Below are positions 45,994-57,931 of a DNA stretch of 64,000 nucleotides, in pieces. Each line of letters begins with the position of its first letter. The stretch's first letter is position 1. The DNA is from Nicotiana tabacum (Eukaryota; Streptophyta; Magnoliopsida; Solanales; Solanaceae): positions 42,727,348 to 42,791,347 of the forward strand of contig NC_134102.1 in assembly GCF_000715075.1 (NCBI RefSeq). Reading direction: 5' to 3'. The position numbers were made by a program, and so were the translations under genes. The notes under the pieces are model-generated. The model was not told the DNA's origin. It worked only from the letters and a program-made list of their open reading frames with translations, and did not search any database.

Positions 45994-47408
45994 CTATGTC
46001 AGAGCACAACAGGTGCGCTCCAACAAAGAGTAACGGGCCTTGTAAGGTGTGATCATTTTGCTCAGATAATATATCGCTTGCTCTTTCCTCCCCGTTTCGT
46101 CATGTTGTCCTAGAACGCAACCAAAGGCTCCATCCAACATGGACAGATAAAGCAGCAGAGGTCTTCCTGGTTCTGGCGGGACCAACACGGGCAGTTTAGA
46201 TAAATACTCTTTGATTTTGTCGAAAGCTCTCTGGCATTCTTCAGTCCAGCTTGTTACAGCATCTTTCCTTAGCATCTTGAAGATTGGCTCATATATCACC
46301 GTTGATTGTGCTATAAAATGGCTGATATAATTGAGGCGTCCTAGAAAACTCATCATATCCTTCTTATTATTTGGTGGTGGCAAGTCTTGGATATCTTTGA
46401 TTTTTGACGGGACTAACTCAATACCTCGGTTGTTGACGATGAAACCTAGCAACTTTCCAGCAGGGACTTCGAAGGTACATTTTGCGAGGTTCAACTTCAA
46501 ATTGTATTTTCTAAGTCGGTCTAAAAACTTCTTCAGGTCTGCTATGTGATCTGAGCTCCTTTTGGATTTGATGATAACATCATCCACATACACCTCTATT
46601 TCCTTGTGTATTATATCGTGGAAGATAGTCGTCATGGCCCTCATGTAGGTGGCCCCAACATTCTTCAAATGAAACGACATCATTTTGTAACAATATATCC
46701 CCCATGGTGTGATAAAGGCATCTTTTCGGCATCATCTTCGTCCATCCAGATCTGATGATATCCCGCGAAGTAATCCACAAAAGATTGGAGCTCATGCTTG
46801 GCTCAGTTGTCGATCTGTATGTGTATGTTAGGCAATGGGAAATCATCCTTAGGACTTGCTCTGTTCAGATCTCGGTAGTCGACACATACCCTAACTTTCC
46901 CATCTTTCTTCAAAACTAGGACAATGTTGGCTAACCAGGTCGGGTATTCGACCACTCGAAGAACCTTGGTTTTTATTTGCTTGGTGACCTCCTCTTTTAT
47001 CTTCAAACTCATATCTGGATTGAACTTTCTGAGCTTCAACTTTACCGGTGGACAAATGGGATTGGTAGGTAGCTTGTGAGCTACTATGGATGTGCTCAAC
47101 CTAGTCATATCATCGTAGGACCATGCGAAAATGTCCTCATATTCCCTTAGGAACCTGATATACTCTTCCTTTTCTGACGGTGATAGATGAATGCTTATAC
47201 GAGTAACCTTGACTGTTTCAGTATCCCCTATGTTAACAACCTCAAATTCCTCCAAATTAGACTTTGGTTTGTTTTCAAAGTTCTCTACTTCTTTGACAAT
47301 TTTCTTAGGTATTATATCATCTTCCAGATCTTCCGAATCACTATCATTATGTTGCGTTGTCTCATTACATGTCACAATCATAGGTTCACCAAGATATGTA
47401 ATAATATG
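45994..47408 (-). pseudogene. Ogre reverse transcriptase and first RNase H
   Basis: On the minus strand from about 47408: an acidic linker, FLREYEDIFAWSYDDM, KLRKFNPDMSLKIKEEV, then RVCVDYRDLNRASPKDDFPLP. An in-frame stop follows at 46801. The catalytic region continues as SFVDYFAGYHQIWMD. A frameshift near 46727 leads into the frame with MSFHLKNVGATYMRAM, VYVDDVIIKSKRSSDH (YVDD box near 46590) and GKLLGFIVNNRGIE. The RNase H begins with SFLGRLNYISHFIAQ and LLLYLSMLDGAFGCVLGQHD and ends at a stop near 45994. Both RT aspartate motifs survive, so loss of function is by stop and frameshift. Confidence 0.9.
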
Positions 47409-47588
47409 CTGAAAAGAACGTAGAAAGATTATAATAAATACGAAAAACAATAATGAATTGATAAAACTTTTAAAAATGTCAACAAATACGACTCCATGGC
47501 TCGAGTAATTATTTCAAAATAAAATACTGAAAATGTCTTAAATGCTCAAAACAACTCAAAAATAAGTTATGCTAATTTGCCAGGCTAC
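47409..47588 (-). other. Candidate Ogre-type intron between protease and RT
   Basis: On the minus strand a GT (CCTGG/GTAGCC at 47588) and a strong acceptor (TTCTTTTCAG ending at 47409) bound 180 bp of AT-rich sequence with stops in the coding frame. Ogre elements are known to have an intron at this place. The joined frame is off by one in my reading, so either the true donor differs or the copy has an indel. Confidence 0.5.
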
Positions 47589-49285
47589 CCAGGAACTCGG
47601 CGAGCCCGAGATGGTGCGGCGGTCCAGTTCTTGAGAATAGGTCCTTCTCCCACTGTCTAAATGGTAATGTCTTCCTCCTCCTCAACAATTGCACAACAGT
47701 CCATGTCTTCTTCATCCAGAAACAACTTCCTCATACCAGCCAAAATCTCATCTTCTTCGGATCCCCACATCACGTCAGCTTGACGGAACGTCTGGTGCAA
47801 AGGTGGTATGTGTTGTTCCAGCGGATATTAATTGGCGCGCCATGGTGGTATCCAATCCTGATACTCTTGCACGATATATTCATATCTGAGTCCAAAGGTC
47901 ATGCCATGATACTGTGGTTGTACAGGTTTAGTGATCCCCAGAAGCTTTTTGCCAAGACCCTTGCTTGGTTCATATCCCCTCCAGAGCAATATGCTTTCTA
48001 TTTTCTTGCTCCACTATCGATCCTTTTCAATTGCATTCACCCGCTCAATGCGGTGATATGTTTCTCTGTCCAACTTCCTCCTATTTTCGATGATTGGGAC
48101 AGTTTGGATGGATTAGATAGGGTTGTTTCCGTCTCCATGAATGATCACCTCCTGATGATTTCACTCGAACTTCACAACCTAGTGCAGAGTGGAAGCCACT
48201 ACCCCAGCTACATGTATCCATGGTCATCCCAACAGTAGGTTGTAAGTAGCAGATATATCTAGCACTTGGAACTCAACATCAAACCAAGTCAGACCCATCT
48301 ATAGATCAAGGTAGATTTCCTCGATAGTGGCTCTCTGGGGTCCGTCGAACGACTTCACATTCATGCTTCCCATCCGTATCTCATACAGGCCCTTACCTAA
48401 TATTTTTAGAGTGGTTAGTGGGCATATGTTCAGGCTTGAGCCTCCATCTATCAAGACCCTGGCATTGAAATTGTCCTCAAATTGCACTGTGATGTGTAAC
48501 GCCTTGTTGTTACTCAATCCTTCTGGCGGTAACTCATCTTCGTGGAAAGTAATTTTATGACTCTCCAGTACCTGTCCGACCATGTTAGCCATCTCTCTAC
48601 TAGTGATGCCGGCGGGCACATAAGCTTCACTTAACACTTTCATCAATGCATTCTTGTGTGCGTCTGAGTTTTGCAACAGTGATAAGATGGATATCTGAGG
48701 GAGGGTCTTGTTCAGGTGGTCAACAACAGAGTATTCCCTTGCTTGTATCTTCCTCCAAAGATCATCAGTGCTAGTCTCAACAACATGCATCTTAGGTGCA
48801 GCTACTTTACTCACTCCTCCCAGATTTTCAGGTGTGTAAACTCTGCCAGTTCTAGTCATACCTTGCGCGAAACCTGTTTCTTCCATTTTGGCTTTTCCCT
48901 TTTTTCTTGATTCTGCAACATAATCCCATAGGATGGCATCAGGCTCGTTAGATGGTGTGGGAGCTACCATTACAGTGAAGGGTGTAACTACCTCAACCTC
49001 AAATGGTGCTTGGGTTTGTACCACGACTGACGTGAGGGTGACTAGAGATGTTTTGGGAGTGTCTCCTTCTCGAATTAGTCCAATGGACCCTTCCTGATCC
49101 CATTCCTCATCAGTTTCTATTACGTTCACCCCCTCACCCCTATGATTTGGGAGAGGGTTATTGAGGACATTCAGTGTAGCTTCCTTTGCTTGTATAACCT
49201 TAGTGTCGATCAATGTCTGAATCTTGTCTTTCAACATGAGACACTCTTCAATGGTATGACCCTTCATGCCTGATGATAGGCACAT
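47589..49285 (-). pseudogene. Ogre protease with a C-terminal G-patch domain
   Basis: The minus-strand frame from 49285 holds the gag C-terminus (GMKGHTIEECLMLKDKIQTL). A linker follows, then the protease domain at about 48530-48250. The active site reads VLIDGGSSLNICPL, with Asp-Gly-Gly-Ser in place of the commoner DTG/DSG. The frame stops at 48299, but the text continues with LLLGWPWIHVAG (usual end of the protease fold). A G-patch-like segment at 47990-47922 follows: RGYEPSKGLGKKLLGI. After an acidic stretch near 47700 comes SRARRVPG at the candidate donor. Several stops interrupt it. Confidence 0.85.
47922..47990 (-). other. G-patch motif downstream of the Ogre protease
   Basis: GYEPSKGLGKKLLGITKP matches the glycine-rich G-patch core (GxxxxGLGKxxxGI). 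G-patch domains bind nucleic acid or RNA helicases. In betaretroviruses a G-patch also lies just after the protease, so the location is parallel. The frame is open here but stops lie on both sides. Confidence 0.75.
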
Positions 49286-51098
49286 ATTTTGTTAGGATTG
49301 ATCCACTGGGAAGGATTCTCAGCAGTAACAATAGGAATAGGGGTAACGTAACCAGCGACCTTCAGTCTTTCATACAGTTAGGCTATGGGTTCATCAATTG
49401 GGGTGTATTGTCTGGGAGTTCTGCGATCGAAATTTGGACGTGGCTTTGGGTAGTTTTGGCAGGCGGGTGGAGGTGAATGGTAATATATAGGTTGAGTGTT
49501 GTAGGTATGGTAGGTGGTGGCAGGGTATTGGTATTTTGGGGGTGAGGGTTGATATGTGGGTGGAGGTGTTTGGTATGAGAGGGGAGATTTAGGGTCTTAG
49601 ACTACCATCACAATGCCCACTTCTTTCTTTTTTGAGATACCTCCTGATTGCAAGGCTTTATTTCTGGCTTGCAGCGCCTCAAAATTAGTCACCATCCCAT
49701 TCTTGATTCCTTATTCTATCCACTCTCCTAACTTGATGGTGTCTGAGAACTTGTAATTCTCGATGACCATCAACCTTCCATAATATTGCAGATCTTGAGC
49801 TCTAACAAAGAACTTGTTCATTTGTTCTTCTTCAAGCGCTAGCCTTACCTTTGCGGCTTCTGACCTCTAACATGTAGTATACTCGCGGAAGGTTTCTGTC
49901 GGCTTCTTCTTGAGGTATTGGATATAGAAAATGTCTGGCGTGCTCTTTGTGTTAAACTGAATTTGCCCATGAAATCTGATGCTGTACTTACCCAATTTGC
50001 CCACTTCTTCAGGTTTTGACTAATATACCAAGACATGGAATCTCCTGTAAGACTCCGCATGAACAATTTCATGCGGACTTGTTCGTTCTTACCTACTCCT
50101 ACAAGCTTGTCACAATAGGTTCTCAGATGCACCTTCAAATCACCAATGGCTTCAAACATTTTGAACTTGGGAGGTTTGTAACCCTCCGACAGTTCCACAT
50201 CTGGCTGAATACACAGATCTTCATAATTCAGACCTTCAACGCCTTTACCACCTTCAACGCTCTGGAATCTCCCTATATGTTTCTTGAGTTCCTCTGCCAT
50301 GTTTCGAATGAGCAGGTCCTTCTTAGTAGGTTCAGGTATGTACAAGGGTTGCTGTGGGGTATGGGGTAAGGTTTCCACATATATCAGATTGCTTTGATGA
50401 GTTCCTAGAACTTGGGTATATGGGTGGTCGTTGGTTGAGTTTTGGGGATCGGGAGAAGGTTGCGGTGCATTTTGGGGAGTGTGGTAAGTAGTGGTTTGTG
50501 GGTATTGAGTTGGATGATGGTGATGTTGTTGAGGGGTTTGCACTGGCAGTGGGTTAAGGTTTTGGGGAGGTGCGGGATTATGATACTGGTGTGGTGCGGG
50601 AGGATTTGGAGCTATGGGTGGTGGATTCTAGTTTTGTGTGTTTTGTGATGGTGTTTGGTTTTGGGTAGTTGGATTTATCTGGTTGACGTCGGGGACATTG
50701 AGAGTGAGTGAAAGGTTTGCTAGATTTCGGACCTGCTCAAGTTCGCCCTGTAACTCCAGGAATTTTTGCTCCAAACGTAAGACTAATTAATTCTGCCCCG
50801 GGGTGCTTCTACCATTTGAAGTTTCAACATTTTCTGCCACAATAGCATTATCTTTCCGGATATCTCTTAAATCATCCATTTTCTTTTTGCCCTTGCCTTT
50901 GCTTTTCGGGTCGCTAGGTGGAGGAGGAGGTGGAGGACCTCTGGATCTAGTGTGGTATATTGATGATGCTAGTATGCACGAACCAACCTTTTGGAGTGGG
51001 AATAAATAAAGAAATAAAAATAAAAAGGTAACCAAGTCAGTAAGGTAAAATAAAGGAGTATTTGCAATATTTAAACATGTTTCGTAAAAGTCATGCAA
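49286..51098 (-). pseudogene. gag: Ogre gag
   Basis: The capsid precursor is read on the minus strand. The N-terminal part (51098-50787) has the basic, proline-rich HTRSRGPPPPPPP stretch, a Lys-rich block and a helical region, then a stop after STPGQN. A Pro/Gln/Asn-rich linker with a second stop leads to the capsid core at 50543-49845: KKHIGRFQSVEG, YEDLCIQPDVELSEGYK, PPKFKMFEAIGDLKVHLRTY and MKLFMRSLTGDSMSWYI. A frameshift near 49900-49930 moves the rest into another frame. A further frameshift falls inside the zinc-knuckle-like CAYH...GMKGHTIEEC at 49285. A long stretch rich in Tyr, Pro and Gln lies before it. Confidence 0.87.
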
Positions 51099-51317
51099 TG
51101 ATTCGCGTCCTAATTTGGGGACCTCATTGTGCCTGACGTAGGCCTAAGCGACACACAAACTTGGAGAAAATTTATGCCAACGTTTGCTTCATTTCATTAG
51201 TGCGGAGATAAGCCAAAACAATCTCTTACTAAATCGACAAATAATAAAATCACTAATGGCATTAAGCCTTATTACATCGAAATCTAATCTAAGCTAGAAA
51301 GCGGTAAAGAACATCAT

Positions 51318-52905
51318 TTACTTGGTCCCTGAAGGACCTTCTCCATGATTGGCTCTCTTGACACCATCAATCATGTTTCCCAAATCGCGCATGTCCAGCA
51401 ATAAGTAAGCCTTTGCCATCTTTCCCCCTTCATCACCATTCATGCCTTGAAAATCCCAAAGTCTCTTTCTCATCTTCCCTTCTAGCTCCATTAGCCCTTG
51501 ATCCAAGTATTCTAACCTCTCTGTTGACTTAGTGGAAATCTCTTTCCATTCCCTTATCGCCTCAATGTTTTCTTTATGTTGTTCGAGATGCTTAGCTTCG
51601 GACTCGAACACCCTTTTGCGTAGCCTCTTGTACTTCACCTATGCCTCAACCACTTCATCTATGACCCTATCCTTCAGATTGACTCCCGGTTTGATGTCCC
51701 CAGCTATGTCGTCTTCCAGCCATGCTAGATAGTAGTACAAATGGACAGGCGTGATACCTGTCTGGCTCAATAGTTTCTCCTTCTACAATGATCTTTTGGT
51801 TCCACATGTGTTGCGCTTCGAACTTGAATGAGAGGACATCTCCCTTGAAATCAGCCTTGTAGTGGACCATGTTGGAAACCCGAGGTATGACTTGTTTCCT
51901 TCCAGGTTGCCTCATTTCCCTTATAGGAGAGTAAGGGTAGATGCCTCGTAGCCCGATCAGTACCAAGTGAGTAGCCCCTTTTGACCTGATGATGAACTCA
52001 CTACTAGGAAACCATTCAAACATCCAATGCACTTGCTCGTCTGTCAAATTGCTGAAGAAACACACCCAACTCACAGTATTTCCAGGCTTTGCAAACCTGT
52101 CGGGAATAAATGTCATTTTCTTTGGGTGATGATTGTCTATGTAGTCATTTAGTGGCCTTCGCATAAGCTATTGATGATACTCACCCCTCTGAAAGTGTTC
52201 TAATAGCCAGACTTGTAGTAGTAGATTGCAACCTTGAAAGTGTCTGAATCCATGCTTACACCGATCCAGAGCATGGTATATCTCAGCTAAGATCATTGGG
52301 ACGATAGTATAACCTTGTCCCACGATGCCATCCATTAAGGTCCTGGCGACCATGGCTAAGAAAGTGTGAATCCTTCCTCCTTGCTTCGGAAAGATCAACA
52401 ACCCCAAGAAGCAGACAATAAAAACATAAACTCGATGATGCATCCATCCTAAAGAAGTAATGTCTAGTTTATCATGATTAAGAAAATATGATTTTCTATG
52501 CCTGTAGTGCTCGTAAAGAAACTTAAAAGGGATGTATGATTTCTTTAGACAGAGCAGTTCATCATTCTTCTTAAAACCCAACATTTTCAAAAAACCATGG
52601 GGAGTGCGATTTTCTAGGACTAGCAGTCCCAGACTATCCCATGGTAACTTGGCGAAACCCTCTATTTCTTCCAGGATAGGAGTCATTTCTATATTGCCAA
52701 ATTGAAAAACAACTCTTTTCTCATCCTAGAACATGGTAGCAGACTCAATAAATTCCCTATTTGGTTGAATGTTAAGCAAAGACGGCAGGTTACCCAATAC
52801 TATCCTCACATGATTTTTATCATAAAGTGAGAGGTCTTTCCACCAGTCAATTAGCAATGGAGGGATAGTTTGGACCATACCGAACCTGGGGACTTCGTGC
52901 TTCAT
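51318..52905 (-). pseudogene. Ogre ORF1, the extra gene upstream of gag
   Basis: The protein encoded before gag in Ogre/Tat elements has no established function. The minus-strand start is the ATG at 52905 (MKHEVPRFG). The frame holds IPPLLIDWWKDLS, then TAG where Trp would fit (near 52733). It continues from 52686 with MTPILEEIEGFAKLP, LTSLGWMHHRVY-like and FLAMVARTLMDGIVG stretches. A TAG at 52167 precedes RRPLNDYIDNHHPKK and the C-terminal domain. A frameshift near 51700 and another TAG near 51640 lead to a Lys/Glu-rich coiled coil (51638-51318). With three stops and one frameshift it is dead. About 500 residues is the usual size for this ORF. Confidence 0.8.
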
Positions 52906-53816
52906 TTCTGTAAACAGATAAAACTTAGCCCTTTCCCCCTTCTAGATCCGACTATTTACGCACTAACAATCAACATGTTGACATATTTTCTCCAAGTAAT
53001 GCACATAACATGATAGTGTCCTTTTAGATTATGGAGATCCCGTTGGACTTTGGACAAGGTTTTATCTAAGCGAGTTGTTACGTCAATGACGTCTCAATTC
53101 GTACTAGGTTCAGCATGATGCATGTACATTTCAAATCGAAATGTGGTTTCTAGAAGGGTCTAGACTGGTACTCTCAAGTGGACAACTTGAGGAAAGGAAC
53201 GGGATCGTCGACTGCACCACTGATCGACTAGTCTACCAAAAATAAGCCTTTTCGATTTAAAAGAGTATTTTCAGGAAAGCGCGGACACTCATCAAGCGCC
53301 GTTATTTTGATAATAAGCACGGGTGGAGTATGATGTGGAGCATGCTTTATGCAGAAATATTAACTAGTTGTCAAGTATTTGCATGATAAAAGTGCATAAA
53401 ACAGTAAATAATATGATAAAGACGAACATGAGAAGGAAAAGAAGAGAAAAGAAAAGAAAGGCAAAAAAAGAGAAGTCAGTTTAACTCATGAAAATATGCG
53501 AGAACGTAATGAAGTAGATAGAGAAATAGGGATGGGAGAGTCATGATAGAACAGTCTTAGACAAGATGAGGGAAACGGAGAGAGGACGTACATCTCATAG
53601 CAAATAAAGGGAAATAAGGGAGGGGATGTACATGTTATAGAAAATTAAACAAATAAAGGAATATAAGGGAATAGATGTACATGTTATAGAAAATTAAACA
53701 AATAAAGGAAGATAAAGGAAGGGATGTACATGTCATCAAATATATCCGTTAATCCACATAAGTCAACTTCGTTATGGTAAGAGCCTAAGTGTAACTCCCC
53801 AGATGATTTGCTATGC
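52906..53816 (-). other. Leader of the Ogre element between 5' LTR and ORF1
   Basis: This is non-coding, purine-rich on the plus strand at 53440-53735, and holds the 49-bp repeats listed separately. Just after the LTR end (minus strand GGCGTGGCA) I could not match a tRNA 3' end with confidence, so no primer site is claimed. Confidence 0.6.
53585..53735. repeat. 49-bp tandem repeat in the Ogre leader
   Basis: GATGTACATGTTATAGAAAA and following AATTAAACAAATAAAGGA recur at 53625 and 53674. The third start is at 53723, and a shorter diverged copy begins at 53585. The period is 49 bp. Confidence 0.8.
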
Positions 53817-56800
53817 TGCCACGCCCCATTTTCTCATGGAAGGCGGGATTCAACATGTGACAACTATTTTAAAGGAGGTATTAAAAGAGAAGAGTTTTCA
53901 CCTAACGATTTTAAGGTGCGTTAGGGCACCTATTTGTAAATAACTCTGTTTGATTAGTCTACGTCACCAAAGATCGGGTAAGGGATCAAATTACCTCAAA
54001 GAGAAGGTGTTAGGCACTCTTCGAGGTCCACAACTGTGGGTCCTGGCCGAAATTTAAACTATGTGGATTAGATGATTAGGCTAGGTGATCAAAAAAGCGA
54101 GGAAAGGTATAAAAGTTGAAGACTTTATTATAACACATAAGAATAGATGATCAGTACAAATCTTAATGGTTACAAAGGGTACAACGACATTAGCCTACAT
54201 TAAATAACTAAGTGTGAATAACAAGTATATAAAGCAAAAATGGGGGAGGGTCCAAAGTTTTTTAGCCTAAAGGATCACCTCGTGCAACACAAAGCACGTA
54301 GACCCTATATGCATGTTTTTTACCCTTTCATACAGATATTAGAATACCCCAACCTCCTTTTCATTAATCTCCCCATTATTCATTATTATAAATTATTACA
54401 TGCCCAAATAATGAGTACAATTACATAAAGGAACAACTGCAGGCCTGGGAACAGGCCCAAAACAAAGTAACTCAATATTGACTGGGGCTTCAACAAGCTT
54501 TCTCTCACATGAATAGCAGACCCAGATCCAAATGCATCTCAAACAGGATAGTATGCCCATTTTGCACAGCTCGAGGCCATACATGAACTCATGCCAAGCC
54601 CAACAAATACGGATTGACCACTTAAACAAATTAATGAACCACACATAAAAATAAATTGAACACCTATAAAGCAATGCCTCACAAAGACAGGATTATATGA
54701 CATTTAGCAAGATTCACCTAAACACATGGGCATTTCAGAAAGCAAGAGTGACAGGATTGATTAGGCAAAGAGCATGAGAACTAGGAGAATCAATAGGGCT
54801 TAATCTTCAACAAGGGAGTTTTACATAGAAGACAACATAAGTTCATGCATGAGCCATTATTCAACAAAAGAATAGGGGTAACATGCCGCAACCAGTCAAA
54901 CACTAGAAAAATTCATAGGCATATTTACTTAGGGTAAACACATACAATGCCAAGTTTCAGAAAACAAGCTTAAAGCATGATCTAGAACTAGTTAAGGAAA
55001 CTTTAGCTAAGAGACTTAATATGAGAACATGGCAGAGTCATAGACAAGGACAAGTGGGATACAATAAAATGTCTAATATGAGATCCTATTGATACTAGCA
55101 TAGCAGAACATAGTCATGAGCAAATACTTAATGTAAGATAACCTTAACATGCTAAGTATCAGTCGATACCAGGAGCACTTATGGTAAACAAGTAACATGT
55201 CAATTTTAGATTAACAGGACAGGCAAGCATCAAACTTTGTACTAGTTGGCCACACATAGGAGAAAGGCCAGGCATGAGTTTTACCCTAAGGTCTCAAACA
55301 GTACTGAATAACACAGGATTGCATAAGTCAAAACATACATTAGAACTTAAATGGTATGGAAACATGCCTTAGCTAATCAATGCAATCTCAGAAACTTAGC
55401 AGGTTGGACAGGAATGACTCAACAAGGTCTGAAACACATGCATTGATTTATCATAAAGATACATGACAAGGCAGGAAACACATATTAGTTTACAAATAGA
55501 AGGGAAAGCATGTTTAGGCTAATAACATGATTAGGAGTTAACTCTAGAAAAATATTAAGTTACATATGAATGATTCAACAAGAATTATAACAACTCCCGG
55601 GCATGGATCGACTCTTCACAAGAGTAAAGAACAAGGAAATAATGTAAACTCAGAACAAGATACAATAATAAGCAGTCGAACACACACATTAGATCAAACA
55701 GGCTTAATAAAACACAAGCAAGGCAAAAAATAGGCAAATTCGATTACTAGAAGGTATAGAGCCTCAAGAAGAGCTTCAGAGTATACAATAACATGTTGAT
55801 TCATAAAAATCTCAGAGACATAGATATGCAGAACAAGACCTCAAACGAAAGAGAATGGAAATTGGCACTTACCAATTACAGATTAATGAACAAGTAAACA
55901 CGAGGAATAATTTCAGCAATACTCTAGTGTCAATAGCAAAACGAAATAGTAGAACCCAGGAATCTCAGTGCGTCAGAGTTCCCAAGGGTTTCGAATGAAC
56001 CCCGGGCAGTGCTCACACTGAGAAAGGTTCGATAATCAAATTTTGGTGGTCTTCGCTTTCAGCTGGCCAAGAAATTGAGCCTCAGAGTAGTATAAGATGA
56101 ATAAGAATAAGAGAGTAGTAGTAACTTTTTCAGTGACCCCCCTCTGGGGAATTAGGGGAGGGGATTATATAGTATCAAAATTAAACACACAAACAAGGAA
56201 AAACAATCATTTAAACATAAAAAGGAAAGAATAACAAGCAAAATCAATTCAGAATCAATTTAGGAGGAATCATGCAAACCCTAGTTCAAAACGGAGAACA
56301 AAAACAGTAAAAGATCTCACTGAATCAAACCCATATGGCCTGGTAGTGAGTGTATTAGGTCAAAAATATGAAGATAGTACAAAATTGGAGTTGAATGAAC
56401 ACCAATGACTCAACTTCCATAAATAATCAAGTACCAAATACTTGTAATGTTTAGGAGATGGTAAGAATCTCCGTGTGTGCAAGAAAGGAAAGGAATCATG
56501 GAAGATTTCCATGTGATATCGGATTAGGACTGGGATTTGAGTGGGGGCGGCTAGGGTTTCTTTTAGAGAAGAGAGGATGAGAGGATTTTATGGCGGCAGT
56601 ATGAGGGAAATATGTGTTAGGGTTTGGGGTTGGGTAGTTTAAGGATGGGTGATGGCCTGTGGGCCGTTGATCTCTGAGATCAACGACTGAGATATAAAGA
56701 AAGAGCGGGGCAGGTCGTTTAAAACGGGTACCGATCGGGTTAATTAAAGGGGTTGTTTGGTTTGGGCTAGGGGATTGGGCTAAAGGTTTTGGGCGTTTGG

Positions 56801-57260
56801 GCTATTAAATTGGTCCGGAATTGGCTCCACATTGGGCTACAAATTAAATACACGAAAAATTATAAAAGAAAATTTATAAGAAGTAATTAACAAATCATAA
56901 AAATATTATTTATGTTGTAAGATGATTTAAAATAATAGTTCAATATTATAAAAATATAAAAATGCTATTTGGGCACAAATAATGTAATAAAATGTAATTA
57001 TGCATAACATATAGGCTATTACTGCAAAATTATATAAAATAGGTGAAAATAATAAATTGGGATGATTAAGTCCTCACAAACCAATTTAAAGGGGTAATTA
57101 ATACATATTTAAATAATTTAAATGAAAGAAAATTAATTTTAAAGCTTAAATAATTATAGAAAATTATAGAAAATACTTATTTGACCCTTATAAATTGGGT
57201 AATAATGCAAAAGCATATGGAATACTTTATAAAATATGAGGACAAAATTGGGTATCAACA
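53817..57260 (-). repeat. 5' LTR of the Ogre element (right), internally deleted
   Basis: It is 3,444 bp; on the plus strand it runs from TGCCACGCCCC to GGGTATCAACA. It lacks about 1.04 kb that the left LTR has. The joint GTGCAACACAAAGCAC near 54287 corresponds to two ACATAAA words (34919 and 35957) in the left LTR. A further ~50 bp is missing near 57045. Confidence 0.92.
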
Positions 57261-57265
57261 ACGAT

Positions 57266-57929
57266 CATATAACGAAGACCGAGAAACCACACAAGCTAGA
57301 ACCCGACTGGGCTCTGAAACATCTAATCTCACGAACTGATTGGCCAAGGCATGAACATCTGATGCAAGCGGTCTCTCACCAAGATGAATAAATGCAAGGC
57401 TACCCATACTCACCGCCTTTCTACTCAAGGCATCAACCACCACATTGGCCTTCACGGGATGATACAGAATAGTAATATCATACTCCTTTAGCAGCTCCAA
57501 CCATCTTCACTGACTCAAATTTAGATTATTTTGTTTAAACAAGTGCTGGAGACTCCGATGATCCGTAAATACCTCACAAGACACACCGTATAGATAATGC
57601 CTCCAAATCTTCCATGGATGAACGATGGCTGCCAACACCAAATCATGAACATGGTAGTTCTTCTCATAGGGCTTCAACTGGCGCGAAGCATAAGCAATCA
57701 CTCTACCCTCATGCATCAAGACACAACCAATACCAATCCGAGAAGAATCACAATACACCGTATAAGAACCTGATGTTGAAGGCAAAACTAGAGCTAAAGT
57801 TGTGGTCAAGGAAGTCTTGAGCTTCTGAAAGCTCTCCTCACACTCATCTGACCACCTGAATGGATCAACCTTCTGGGTCAACTTGGTCAATGGTGCTGCA
57901 ATGGACGGAAACCCTCCACGAAGTGACAA
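57266..57929 (-). pseudogene. RNase H of chromovirus B, catalytic Glu replaced
   Basis: The minus-strand frame 57929-57507 reads [17 protein letters not shown], then [16 protein letters not shown] (first Asp). [22 protein letters not shown] follows as two adjoining motifs, and the family normally has HDLELAA, so the catalytic Glu is Val here. [10 protein letters not shown] (Asp) is kept. A stop at 57507 precedes LLKEYDITILYHPVKANV and VVDALSRK, the usual connection. The frame ends at the Ogre junction (57265), and the integrase continues at 34442. Confidence 0.9.
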
Positions 57930-57931
57930 AA

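Larger units (their letters stand above)
34448..57260 (-). mobile_element. Ogre/Tat-type Ty3/gypsy retrotransposon, 22.8 kb
   Basis: The minus-strand element has LTRs at 34448-38979 and 53817-57260. The target duplication is GCGAT (34443-34447) and ACGAT (57261-57265), matching at four of five positions. It sits in the pol of chromovirus B, and joining the flanks restores the host reading YDRIGGRQYDD. Order on the minus strand: LTR, leader, ORF1, gag, protease with G-patch, candidate intron, RT, RNase H, archaeal-type RNase H, integrase, tandem-repeat region, polypurine tract, LTR. The size, ORF1, intron position and second RNase H are Ogre/Tat hallmarks. In a ~340-bp sample the LTRs differ at about 7% of positions by hand count. 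It contains a later 2.4-kb solo LTR. Confidence 0.92.

Noticed and set aside
47780..48238. 152-codon plus-strand frame opposite the Ogre protease/G-patch region
   Set aside because: Antisense shadow of the minus-strand coding text, where G-patch and protease motifs are readable.
53791..53816. Primer binding site for the Ogre element
   Set aside because: The bases after the LTR end do not match a tRNA 3' end that I can name.
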